DNA from: DATLYH01 sp035575035
Lineage (GTDB): Bacteria; Planctomycetota; Planctomycetia; Gemmatales; Gemmataceae
Direction of reading: 5' to 3'
DNA length: 13,211 nucleotides
Assembly (NCBI GenBank): GCA_035575035.1
Contig: DATLYH010000168.1
Location: 1-13,211 of the forward strand
Shown here one piece after another: positions 1 to 5,912 of this stretch (positions are counted from its first letter, which is position 1; every line of letters begins with the position of its first letter). The notes below the pieces were generated by a model, which was not told the DNA's origin, made no database searches, and saw only the letters and a program-made list of their open reading frames with translations. Made by a program: the position numbers and the translations under genes.

Positions 1-172
1 CGGCGACCAGCTGGGCCTCGAAGCCCGGCGGCAGGCGAAACGCCCGCCGTTCCGCCTCGGGGCTGAGCGGAGCGGTGGCGGCGACATGGGGGTCGGTCCG
101 GACTTGCGAGGGAGCCAAGCCGGCCAGGAGAACCAGTACCAGGCCGGCGGCACAAGCGATGACAAGACGCAT
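1..172 (-). CDS. 5' end of exported/membrane protein, possibly PVC-type dehydrogenase/heme-binding family (partial)
   Basis: This minus-strand reading frame starts at an ATG (172-170) and runs off the left edge after 57 codons. The protein begins MRLVIACAAGLVLVLLAGLA, a clear signal peptide or membrane anchor. It continues to a mature N-terminus containing LSPEAERRAFRLPPGFEAQLVA. That 'SPEE..(K/R).F.LPPGFE.ELVA' pattern is typical of the start of large planctomycete membrane-bound dehydrogenase / PVC-type heme-binding proteins; this assignment is from memory of the family and rests on about 20 residues. The start is supported by a GAGGAA Shine-Dalgarno just upstream. It also overlaps the stop of the DUF1643 gene (TGATG), which suggests translational coupling. 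The catalytic and cytochrome parts lie outside the window, so the function is not shown here. Confidence 0.6.
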   Translation of the reverse strand, partial: MRLVIACAAGLVLVLLAGLAPSQVRTDPHVAATAPLSPEAERRAFRLPPGFEAQLVA

Positions 173-666
173 CAGTTCCTCGGGGGCTCGATCCTGGGGA
201 AGACAATGGGAACGGTGCCGGCGCAGACATAAAGCGGGTGGCGCGGCTGTCCCAATCGGGTTGTTCCCAAACAGAATAATTCTGCCTGATCGGCCAGCAA
301 GTGCAAGACAGCCCGGTCCCGGGCGTGCAGTGCTCCGTGATTTCCCCAGGCCGCGATGAGGCGGTCGGCCCGACGGGCAGCCCGGAGCAGATACCAGTCG
401 TTCCGTGGACCGACGGGATCGGGCGCAGCGCGGAGGAGGGCCGGCCGGCCGGCGCGGTAGGCGAAGAGGTTGACCACCTCCAGCGAGCCGCCGCCCCAGG
501 AGCAGACGAACGCCATGCAGCGGCGGATGGTCGGATCGTCGCGGACGGCGTCAGCGGTGCTGGGATTGAGCATGATGAAGGTGACTCGCGGTCGGCCGGC
601 GTCCCAGCATCGCCAGAGGCAGTAGCGGTACGTCCCTGTCGGATCAAAGGCGGCGCCGCGTTCCAG
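172..666 (-). CDS. DUF1643 family protein
   Basis: The protein (about 164 aa) matches the DUF1643 family, of unknown function. Visible conserved blocks are FDPTGTYRYCLWR near the N-terminus (residues 7-19), IMLNPSTAD (31-39), DDPTIRRC, VVNLFAYRA, DPVGPRND, AAWGNHG and the C-terminal LGQPRHPLYV. The only in-frame ATG (573) would remove the first conserved block, so translation probably begins upstream. The frame between the previous gene's stop (713) and that ATG contains no ATG, GTG or TTG. A CTG at 666-664, eight bases after AGGA, is the best candidate and gives the expected family length. Starting with CTG is unusual and is an inference. The gene follows the HTH-PTS IIA gene by 46 bases, and its TGA overlaps the ATG of the next gene by one base. 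Confidence 0.75.
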   Translation of the reverse strand: MERGAAFDPTGTYRYCLWRCWDAGRPRVTFIMLNPSTADAVRDDPTIRRCMAFVCSWGGGSLEVVNLFAYRAGRPALLRAAPDPVGPRNDWYLLRAARRADRLIAAWGNHGALHARDRAVLHLLADQAELFCLGTTRLGQPRHPLYVCAGTVPIVFPRIEPPRN

Positions 667-712
667 GAGGGAATTCCTCGACGTTTGGCGGGGAGCTGCC
701 GGCGGCTGCCTT

Positions 713-1420
713 TCACGGGCCGGCGAGCAGTTCTTGCTCAGCGGAAGTGATCAGCTGCCAGGCGGCCGCTGGTGTCTCGGCGGCGCGCAGCTCGTCCAGG
801 AAGCCGGGGCGGAGGAACAGCCGCGACAGGCGGGCCAGCACCCGCAAATGGGTGCGGTCGTCGCGGCAACACACCAGGAAGAAAATATCGGTCAACGTGC
901 CGCGCGGGCCGCCGAACGGAATGCCCGAGGCGGTCCGACCGTAGGCAACGACCGATTCCCCCAGAGCGTTGGGGAGCGGCCGGCGCGGGTGGGGGATGGC
1001 CACCCCCGACGGCAGGGCCGTGCTCGCCATCTCCTCGCGCTGGATGATGGCCTGCAAGATGGCGTCGGGGTCGTAGACCTGCCACGAGCGCTCGGCCAAT
1101 GCCACCAGCTCACGCAGGACTGAGGCCCGGGTCGTGGCGGCCAGCGGTACGGCCACGCACGCCTCCGGCAGCAGTTCAGCGAGCATCGGCTCCGGGTCGG
1201 CGCTGCGGTCGCCGGCCGTCTCCAGGGCCGTCAACTGCTGCTCGGTGTAGCTGGGCAGCTGCGTCTCGAGCCAGTGGTTGATCTCGGCCCGGGCAAACCG
1301 CCATTCCCCTTTGACTTTCTGCCCCGGCAGGTAGCCGCGGCTGGCCATTTTGCTTACCTCGCGCACATCGCGCTGGAGGTAAGCGGCCAGCTGGTCCAAG
1401 GTCATCATCTCGCTTCCCAT
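713..1420 (-). CDS. HTH domain fused to PTS IIA (fructose/nitrogen type) domain protein
   Basis: The protein has 235 residues from the chosen ATG. Residues about 1-60 form an excisionase/MerR-like helix-turn-helix (TLDQLAAYLQRDVREVSKMASRGYLPGQKVKGEWRF..., split here into DLA-type helix, recognition helix and a wing with GEWRF). A short linker follows, and residues about 85-235 form an EIIA-fru/Ntr-like domain. The phospho-accepting histidine is seen in LPSGVAIPH (His144). The IIA fold normally passes phosphate between PTS proteins, and the N-terminal domain suggests a DNA-binding output or PTS-sensing regulator. No EI, HPr, IIB or IIC gene is present here. An upstream GTG (1465) would add 15 residues encoded by an inverted repeat; ATG 1420 is preferred because GAGG lies five bases before it and related planctomycete proteins begin near the HTH. 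It lies 63 bases after argG on the same strand. Confidence 0.85.
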   Translation of the reverse strand: MGSEMMTLDQLAAYLQRDVREVSKMASRGYLPGQKVKGEWRFARAEINHWLETQLPSYTEQQLTALETAGDRSADPEPMLAELLPEACVAVPLAATTRASVLRELVALAERSWQVYDPDAILQAIIQREEMASTALPSGVAIPHPRRPLPNALGESVVAYGRTASGIPFGGPRGTLTDIFFLVCCRDDRTHLRVLARLSRLFLRPGFLDELRAAETPAAAWQLITSAEQELLAGP

Positions 1421-1433
1421 GGTCGCCTCAAGG

Positions 1434-1478
1434 ACAAGTAACAAGTAAGTAATGAGGCTCATCACACTTGTTACTTGT
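1434..1478. repeat. Inverted repeat between argG and the HTH-PTS IIA gene
   Basis: The arms acaagtaacaag (1434-1445) and cttgttacttgt (1467-1478) are perfect 12-bp reverse complements separated by 21 bases. They sit in the 63-base gap between the argG stop and the ATG of the HTH-PTS IIA gene. The arms are AT-rich against a GC-rich background, and each has an internal direct repeat (acaagta/acaagta). There is no T-tract, so a classical terminator is unlikely. An operator for the neighbouring HTH protein or an RNA hairpin in the operon transcript are possible readings. Confidence 0.5.
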
Positions 1479-1483
1479 TAGTG

Positions 1484-2725
1484 TTACTTCTCTCTCGTCA
1501 GTCCCGGCAGGTCGAACGCCTTGCCGCCTTTGAGTAGTTGTTGCTGGGCCTGGGTCTGCTGGCTCAGGCCCCACAGCCGGATGAAGCCGCGGGCCGCCTC
1601 GTGGTCAAACTGGTCGCCGCTCTCGTAGGTGGCCAGCTTCTTGCTGTACAGACTATACTCACTCTTCCGACCGACCACCGTGGCCTTGCCCTTGAAGAGC
1701 TTCACCCGCACCAGGCCCGAAACAAATCGCTGGTTACTAACCACGAACTGGAACAGGTCCTGATGAAAGGCGCTGAACCATAATCCATTATAAATCAAAT
1801 CCGCATACTCCTGCGAGACAAGCGTCTTGAAGCGCTGGGCCTGCTTGCTCAGGACCAGGGTTTCCAGCTCACGGTGGGCGTCGTGCAGGATTACGGCCGC
1901 CGGCGCCTCGTATAGCTCGCGCGACTTGATCCCGACCAGCCGGTTCTCGACATGGTCGATTCGGCCGACGCCGTGCCGGCCGCCCACCTGGTTGAGCCGC
2001 TCGATCAACGGCACACCGTCCAGCTTCTGGCCGTTCAGCCCGACCGGGATGCCGCGTTCGAACTCGATCTCGATATACTCCGGCTCGTCGGGTGCCTGGG
2101 TGGGGTCCACCGTCCAGGCAAAGGCGTCGGCGGGCGGCTCGTCCCAGGGGTCCTCCAGCACCCCCGCTTCGCAGCTTCGGCCGAAGAGGTTCTGGTCGAT
2201 GCTGTACGGGCTTTGCTTGGTCGCTTCGACCGGAATGCCGTGCTTCTGGGCATAGGCGATCTCTTCGTCCCGGCTCATCTTCCACTCGCGGACGGGGGCG
2301 ATGATCTTCAGGTCGGGGGCCAGCGTCTGGAAGGTAACGTCAAAGCGAACTTGATCGTTCCCCTTGCCGGTGCAGCCGTGGGCCACCGCCCGGGCCTTGT
2401 AGTCGCGGGCAACGTCCACCATCAACTTGGCGATCAACGGCCGGCCCAGGGCGGTCGCCAGCGGATACTTCCCCTCGTACAAGGCGCCGGCCATCAAGGC
2501 GGGGAAGACGAAATGATCGACGAACAAGTTGCGGGCATCCACGGCGACGGCATCCACCGCCCCGGTCCGCAGCGCCTTCTGGCGAATCTGCTCGATGTCC
2601 TCGCCCTGGCCGAGGTCCACCGTGAAGGCAACCACGTCCAGGTCGTACTTCTCCTTGATCCAGGGGACCATGACCGACGTGTCCAACCCGCCGCTGTAGG
2701 CGAGAATAACCTTGTCCCGCGCCAT
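1484..2725 (-). CDS. argG: Argininosuccinate synthase
   Basis: The enzyme joins citrulline and aspartate with ATP to make argininosuccinate, the penultimate step of arginine synthesis, in the cytoplasm. The 413-residue length is normal for the family. The N-terminal ATP-pyrophosphatase P-loop is AYSGGLDTS (residues 9-17), followed by the adenine-binding strand AFTVDLGQGED, and the second signature HGCTGKGNDQVRF is at 116-128. The downstream blocks SPYSIDQNLFGRSCEAGVLEDP, here read only as family landmarks, and GRIDHVENRLVGIKSRE near residue 260 are typical and intact. The start is ATG 2725 with a weak GAGAG upstream. It diverges from the M67 peptidase gene with 111 bases between them. It appears to be the first gene of a minus-strand unit with the HTH-PTS IIA, DUF1643 and membrane-protein genes. 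No other arginine gene is in the window, so it is separated from a classical arg cluster. Confidence 0.97.
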   Translation of the reverse strand: MARDKVILAYSGGLDTSVMVPWIKEKYDLDVVAFTVDLGQGEDIEQIRQKALRTGAVDAVAVDARNLFVDHFVFPALMAGALYEGKYPLATALGRPLIAKLMVDVARDYKARAVAHGCTGKGNDQVRFDVTFQTLAPDLKIIAPVREWKMSRDEEIAYAQKHGIPVEATKQSPYSIDQNLFGRSCEAGVLEDPWDEPPADAFAWTVDPTQAPDEPEYIEIEFERGIPVGLNGQKLDGVPLIERLNQVGGRHGVGRIDHVENRLVGIKSRELYEAPAAVILHDAHRELETLVLSKQAQRFKTLVSQEYADLIYNGLWFSAFHQDLFQFVVSNQRFVSGLVRVKLFKGKATVVGRKSEYSLYSKKLATYESGDQFDHEAARGFIRLWGLSQQTQAQQQLLKGGKAFDLPGLTREK

Positions 2726-2836
2726 GACTGCTCTCGTTTCGCTTCGGAGGTTGCACTAACATGGCGAGCGGGGGAGGCGTCGGTCTCCCGGCTCGCCGGG
2801 GGAGGAAGTCTTTTAGCATCTGAAGGATGAGCCAAC

Positions 2837-3295
2837 TTGTCAACCCTATTTCGATTGCAAATCCCGCGCCGCCTCTATGAGGGGGTGCTCGAACAGGCGC
2901 GGGCGGAGTTCCCCAACGAGTGCTGCGGGCTGTTGGCCGGCCGGCTGGATCAGGGACCGCCGCCGCTGGGCCGGGCCGTGCGGCGTTACCCGCTGGTCAA
3001 TGCCGCGGACTGCCCGGCCCGGCGATATTATGCGGACGAAAAGAGTCTGGTGAATGCCGTGCGGGACCTGCGCGAGCGCGGCCTGGATGTTTTGGCAATC
3101 TATCATTCCCATCCGACATCGGACCCGGTCCCCAGCCGCACCGACCTGGAACAGAACTACTGGCCGGGAGTGGTGAGCCTGATCATCTCCCTGAAGGCTG
3201 ACGTGCCGTGCGTGCGCGGTTGGTGGCTGGCGGACAACACCTACCACGCGGCCGAGTGGGAAGTGGTCCCCGACGAGGAAGGCCCGGCCGACTGA
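2837..3295 (+). CDS. JAMM/MPN (M67 family) metallopeptidase
   Basis: The protein has 152 residues and is a compact bacterial JAB domain. Zinc-ligand and catalytic residues are all visible: Glu28 in NECCG, and His90, His92, Ser100 and Asp103 in the HSHPTSDPVPSRTD motif (HxH-x7-S-x2-D). Bacterial M67 proteins remove C-terminal residues from small ubiquitin-like sulphur carriers (as in the Mec/CysO system) or otherwise act as isopeptidases. No ThiS/MoaD-like carrier or ThiF/MoeB-like activating enzyme is seen in this window, so the substrate is unknown. The start is TTG at 2837 with AGGA nine bases upstream; a second TTG six codons later is the alternative. The gene is transcribed away from argG and appears to stand alone. 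Confidence 0.9.
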   Translation: MSTLFRLQIPRRLYEGVLEQARAEFPNECCGLLAGRLDQGPPPLGRAVRRYPLVNAADCPARRYYADEKSLVNAVRDLRERGLDVLAIYHSHPTSDPVPSRTDLEQNYWPGVVSLIISLKADVPCVRGWWLADNTYHAAEWEVVPDEEGPAD

Positions 3296-3478
3296 AGCCG
3301 GCACTCGTGGCTCACCGCGACGCTCCGGGCGTCTTGACAAGTGGGCCGCAAGCGATTCGGTGAGGCGCCTGTGCCGCCCGTGTGGCCCGGCTTTGTGATG
3401 CAGGTATCCAGTGGGACCGGCAGTTAGCCGTCAGCGACGCGGCGTTGGAGTCGCCGACCGCCACGGAGCGGACGGACT

Positions 3479-4510
3479 TCAGAAGGCCGTGCCGAAGACC
3501 TGGCAGTAGTAAGGTTCGCCGCGGCTATTGAAGGCGACCCCGATGCCGATCTCGGTGAAGCCGGCGTTGAGGATGTTGGCGCGGTGCCCGGAGGAGTTCA
3601 TCCAGCCGGCCATCACCGCCTGGGCGTCGGGGTAATTCCAGGCGATGTTCTCGCCGGCCATCCGGTAGTTGTAGCCGTAGTAGCGTAGCCGGCTCTCCAG
3701 GTCGGGGAGGTCGGCTCCGGGCAGCGTGTGAGCCATTTGATCAAACCGCGCCATGTTGCCGGCGTGGTGCCGGGCAGCGTCGGTCAGCCGGCTGCTGAGG
3801 TGAAGCGGCGCCAGGCCCCGGCTCTGCCGCTCCTGATTGGTGAGGGTGAGGATGGCTGCCTCCAACGCCGACAGCGTGGTGGACTCGGGCGGCGGACTGA
3901 CAGTGGCGATTACCTTCTGGCTGAACGGGGCGGCCATCGCCAGCAGTGGCCCGTCGCCGGAGCCATTGCGGAAGTCGCCTGGCCCCCGGATGAGCAGATC
4001 GGCGCCCAGGCCGCCGTAGAGCCGGTCCCGGCCGGCGTCGCCGGACATCCGGTCGTTGCCGGCCATGCCGAACAGGTAATCGCTGCCCGCCCCGCCGCGG
4101 AGAATGTCGTTGCCGCCGACGCCGACAAGCAGATCGTTGCCCGCGTCGCCGAGGAGCCGGTCGGCCCCCGCGCCGCCTTCCAGGTAGTCGTTGCCGAAGC
4201 CGCCGCTGGCAGTGGAAGTGATTGCGGTATCGTTCAGAAAAACGTCGTCGCCGTCGAGGCCGGTGAAGAAAAGGCCGATCACCTGGGACGGGCTGAACGA
4301 GGCCTGTTCGGCGGTCGGGCCGGCGCCGATGTTGTAACTCAGCCGCACGACCACCGCGCCGGCCTCCAGCGAGACACGAGCATGGTCAGTCCCGGCCGTG
4401 CCGTTGATGGCCACGATGCCGGCAGCGTTCAGGACGATTTGGCCGGCCAGCAGCCGGCGGTCTTCCAATAGTTCGAATTGCAGCCGTGCTTGATTCAGTG
4501 CGCGCGTCAA
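3479..4510 (-). CDS. Extracellular RTX-repeat and CAP-domain protein with planctomycete LEPR-XLL N-terminus
   Basis: The protein has 343 residues. The N-terminus has FELLEDRRLLA (residues 12-22), the LEPR-XLL motif that marks many exported planctomycete proteins and replaces an ordinary signal peptide. Residues about 85-175 carry calcium-binding RTX nonapeptides (GGAGADRLL, GDAGNDLLV, GVGGNDILRGGAGSDYLFGMAGND-type turns; at least six units). Residues about 212-343 form a CAP/SCP-like domain with LTNQERQSRGLAPL, ARHHAGNMA, GENIA (Glu287) and SSGHRANIL (His309), matching the CAP His/Glu set. Both halves imply an extracellular, calcium-dependent protein, perhaps in surface or matrix structure; no enzymatic activity is shown. 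It starts at TTG 4510 with GGAGG (4524-4520) nine bases upstream. The leader contains two GEMM-I-like aptamers, so expression is probably set by a cyclic dinucleotide. Confidence 0.88.
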   Translation of the reverse strand: MTRALNQARLQFELLEDRRLLAGQIVLNAAGIVAINGTAGTDHARVSLEAGAVVVRLSYNIGAGPTAEQASFSPSQVIGLFFTGLDGDDVFLNDTAITSTASGGFGNDYLEGGAGADRLLGDAGNDLLVGVGGNDILRGGAGSDYLFGMAGNDRMSGDAGRDRLYGGLGADLLIRGPGDFRNGSGDGPLLAMAAPFSQKVIATVSPPPESTTLSALEAAILTLTNQERQSRGLAPLHLSSRLTDAARHHAGNMARFDQMAHTLPGADLPDLESRLRYYGYNYRMAGENIAWNYPDAQAVMAGWMNSSGHRANILNAGFTEIGIGVAFNSRGEPYYCQVFGTAF

Positions 4511-4519
4511 TATTCTGCG

Positions 4520-4531
4520 CCTCCAGTGAGG
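4520..4531 (-). promoter_or_regulatory. Shine-Dalgarno of the RTX-CAP gene inside a small hairpin
   Basis: On the minus strand the sequence reads CCTC-ACTG-GAGG. The GGAGG Shine-Dalgarno (4524-4520) that serves the TTG start at 4510 can pair with CCTC immediately upstream, giving a four-base-pair hairpin with a four-base loop. It lies only about ten bases after the 3' end of the proximal aptamer. This is a plausible translational expression platform. The stem is short, so its role is inferred. Confidence 0.4.
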
Positions 4532-4540
4532 ATGTGTCGG

Positions 4541-4632
4541 TGGTCAACCCTTCGGCAGCCTGGCGGTCTCGCATAGCGAGATCCATGGCTTTGCGCCCCG
4601 GCCTCACGGCCGGTTTACCTTTGTCGCGAGTT
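4541..4632 (-). ncRNA. GEMM-I (cyclic di-GMP-I type) riboswitch, copy proximal to the RTX-CAP gene
   Basis: Read on the minus strand, this has the GEMM-I layout. It opens with AGGTAAACC, then a P2 hairpin CCGGCC-GTGA-GGCCGG capped by a GNRA tetraloop. The conserved GCGCAAAGCC joiner follows, then a second hairpin containing CTCGC-TATG-type loop-CGAG. The 3' strand is GGCTGCCGAAGGGTTGACC. In the known family the GNRA loop docks into the P3 receptor and the ligand sits at the three-helix junction. The closing pairs GGT/ACC differ from GGC/GCC in the distal copy, a compensatory change. It ends about 30 bases before the start codon of the RTX-CAP gene. Ligand choice (c-di-GMP versus cGAMP) cannot be settled by eye. 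Confidence 0.85.
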
Positions 4633-4802
4633 CCTCCTGACGAGGCGCACGCGAACTGAGGGGCTGCGAAACCCATCGGGCAGAGGCCCGTTCGACCTTT
4701 AAACTTCCTTGGTCGCCGACTCCTTTTGTGCCAAACAGGGGAGGGCACTGAGCATCACAACCCGCGGCAGATGTCGCCGGCAGGGGAGGGTGATGAAGTT
4801 AG
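4633..4802. other. Spacer between the two riboswitch copies
   Basis: This 170-base spacer holds no convincing gene. Reading frames through it on either strand only exist by running through the aptamers. On the minus strand it has purine-rich stretches (AAAAGGAG near 4730) but no ATG at a fitting distance. No strong hairpin followed by a T-tract was seen. It may contain the distal copy's expression platform, but nothing supports that directly. Confidence 0.5.
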
Positions 4803-4893
4803 CAGGCAACCCTTCGGCAGCCTGGCGGTCTCGCCGGGCGAGATCCATGGCTTTGCGCCCCGGCCTCACGGCCGGTTTGCCCTTCTCGCGCGT
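4803..4893 (-). ncRNA. GEMM-I (cyclic di-GMP-I type) riboswitch, distal copy
   Basis: This is the better match to the family consensus: GGGCAAACC at the 5' side, P2 CCGGCC-GTGA-GGCCGG, GCGCAAAGCC, a P3 hairpin with CTCGC-CCG-GCGAG, and GGCTGCCGAAGGGTTGCC at the 3' side. GGCAA and TTGCC can pair exactly to close the junction. It is nearly identical to the proximal copy through the core but lies about 170 bases further upstream in the same leader, giving a tandem arrangement. Tandem GEMM aptamers are known in other bacteria and can sharpen the response. No open reading frame with a good start was found between the two copies, and no poly-U terminator was evident. Confidence 0.87.
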
Positions 4894-5003
4894 TGCTGGT
4901 GATGGCCCCACGCGAAATGATTACGTCCGAGCAATAGTAGCTTCCGCCGAAGGGATGTCAAGCACACTCCCGCGGTCCGCGCCGGCGTCGGACGCTCCAT
5001 CAA

Positions 5004-5140
5004 CCCGTCGCTGACGCTCCGGGCTCTGCTCGGGCAATACCCGTCGCTGACGCTCCGGGCTCTGGAAAAACGAACGCTCCGGGCTCTGGAAAAACGAACG
5101 CTCCGGGCTCTGGAAAAACGAACGCTCCGGCGCTCGTGGC
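5004..5140. repeat. Tandem array of the 'acgctccgggctctg' intergenic repeat
   Basis: The core gacgctccgggctctg recurs in close succession. Two longer units begin with cccgtcgctgacgctccggg (at about 5004 and 5040). They are followed by a 24-bp unit (aaaaacgaacgctccgggct plus ctgg) at 5066-5089 and 5090-5113, identical to each other, and a decayed third copy from 5114. Translated on the minus strand, the array gives repeating 'PGASATG' and 'GAFVFPE' peptides. These are artefacts of a non-coding repeat common in Gemmata-like genomes. Related copies lie at 10841-10884 and 12663-12687 in this window. Confidence 0.85.
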
Positions 5141-5462
5141 GCGCCTGACTTCCGCGACGCCCTGCAAACAGTCCCTGTCCCTTTTCACGGATCGGCAAGA
5201 CCGCTCCCTTCCTCTCATCCGCTGAGACCTACCGCTGCTTCTCCAGAGCGCCTGATTTTGCGGCGAAAGCTCAAGCCCGGCCGATTCTCCTGCCGAAGTA
5301 GCTTGTGAAGGATATCGGCGGCCAGGAAAGGCCGGTAAGGGGTAGGGGACCGGCCGCGGCTGGCCCCCGGCTTCCGGAGGATTTCTTCACCCAAAGCGAC
5401 GGCGTGCGCAGACGACCGAGGGCGCTTGCGCGGGCGTTCCGTCTGGTAAGGAGCAATCAGAG
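5141..5462. other. Intergenic region upstream of the coiled-coil lipoprotein gene
   Basis: No gene with a credible start or family resemblance is seen. The only strong signal is the AAGGAG Shine-Dalgarno at 5448-5453 for the gene starting at 5463. The promoter for that gene, and perhaps the one for the divergent riboswitch leader further left, should lie between here and 4900, but no clear -35/-10 pair could be picked out. Short GGCC-rich self-complementary patches near 5320-5370 are expected from the base composition. Confidence 0.5.
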
Positions 5463-5897
5463 ATGAGCTGTGCCAAAAAGGCGCTGGTGCTGTTGGTGGT
5501 AGCGGTGGGCGGCCTGTGGGGCTGCGCCCAGGGGCCCACCAACGGGGCGGCGATCCAGGAACGCATCCGGGCCCTGGAGAGCAAGTGTACCAAGCTCGAG
5601 GATGATTACCGGGCGGTGGCCGCCGCCCGCGACCAGTTGCGCAAGAAGCTGGCCGCCGCCGACGAAGAACGTGCTCGGCTGGAGCAGGAACTCGAACAGC
5701 AACAGGCGATCCTTAAGGAGAGGGACGAGCTGCGGCAGCAGCTCGGCATCCGCACCAGCGAGCGCGACGCCATCCAGGCGCAGTACGACCAGTTCCGCAA
5801 GAACATCCGCGCCCTGTTGGGTCAGGCCGAGTCGGCGGCCGCGACCACCGGCCAACCGGTCAGTTCCGCTAAGCCGACGACGGCGGGGAGTTCGTGA
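5463..5897 (+). CDS. Small coiled-coil lipoprotein, function unknown
   Basis: The protein has 144 residues. Residues 1-21 are a lipoprotein signal peptide (MSCAKKALVLLVVAVGGLWGC) with lipobox L-W-G-Cys21. Residues about 28-120 are a long heptad-rich, charged helix (ALESKCTKLEDDYRAVAAAR..., EERARLEQELEQQQAILKERDELRQQL) that predicts a coiled coil. The tail is a low-complexity Ala/Ser/Thr segment. It is probably anchored in a membrane facing the periplasm and may be a spacer or scaffold, but no specific family was recognised. The start ATG has AAGGAG nine bases upstream. The gene is transcribed towards the PPIase gene and ends 114 bases from it, with a strong hairpin repeat between. Confidence 0.82.
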   Translation: MSCAKKALVLLVVAVGGLWGCAQGPTNGAAIQERIRALESKCTKLEDDYRAVAAARDQLRKKLAAADEERARLEQELEQQQAILKERDELRQQLGIRTSERDAIQAQYDQFRKNIRALLGQAESAAATTGQPVSSAKPTTAGSS

Positions 5898-5912
5898 GAG
5901 GCGCTCACCTGT

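Noticed and set aside
1421..1465. GTG start of the HTH-PTS IIA gene with a hydrophobic N-terminus MMSLITYLLLV
   Set aside because: The extra residues come from the inverted repeat, and a membrane segment before an HTH domain is unlikely; ATG 1420 has a good Shine-Dalgarno.
3319..3333. Terminator after the M67 gene (gacgc-tccgg-gcgtc)
   Set aside because: The stem is only five base pairs, lacks a T-tract, and the sequence resembles the common repeat core, so it is too weak to call.
4386..4911. Two minus-strand frames sharing a GKPAVRPGRKAMDL peptide
   Set aside because: The shared peptide is the translation of the two riboswitch aptamers, not a protein family.
5040..5131. CRISPR-like array
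   Set aside because: The 24-bp units are directly adjacent with no unique spacers, and no cas gene is nearby.
4866..5218. Minus-strand frames encoding repeated PGASATG / RARSVSDG peptides
   Set aside because: The peptide repeat is only the translation of a non-coding dispersed DNA repeat, readable in more than one frame.
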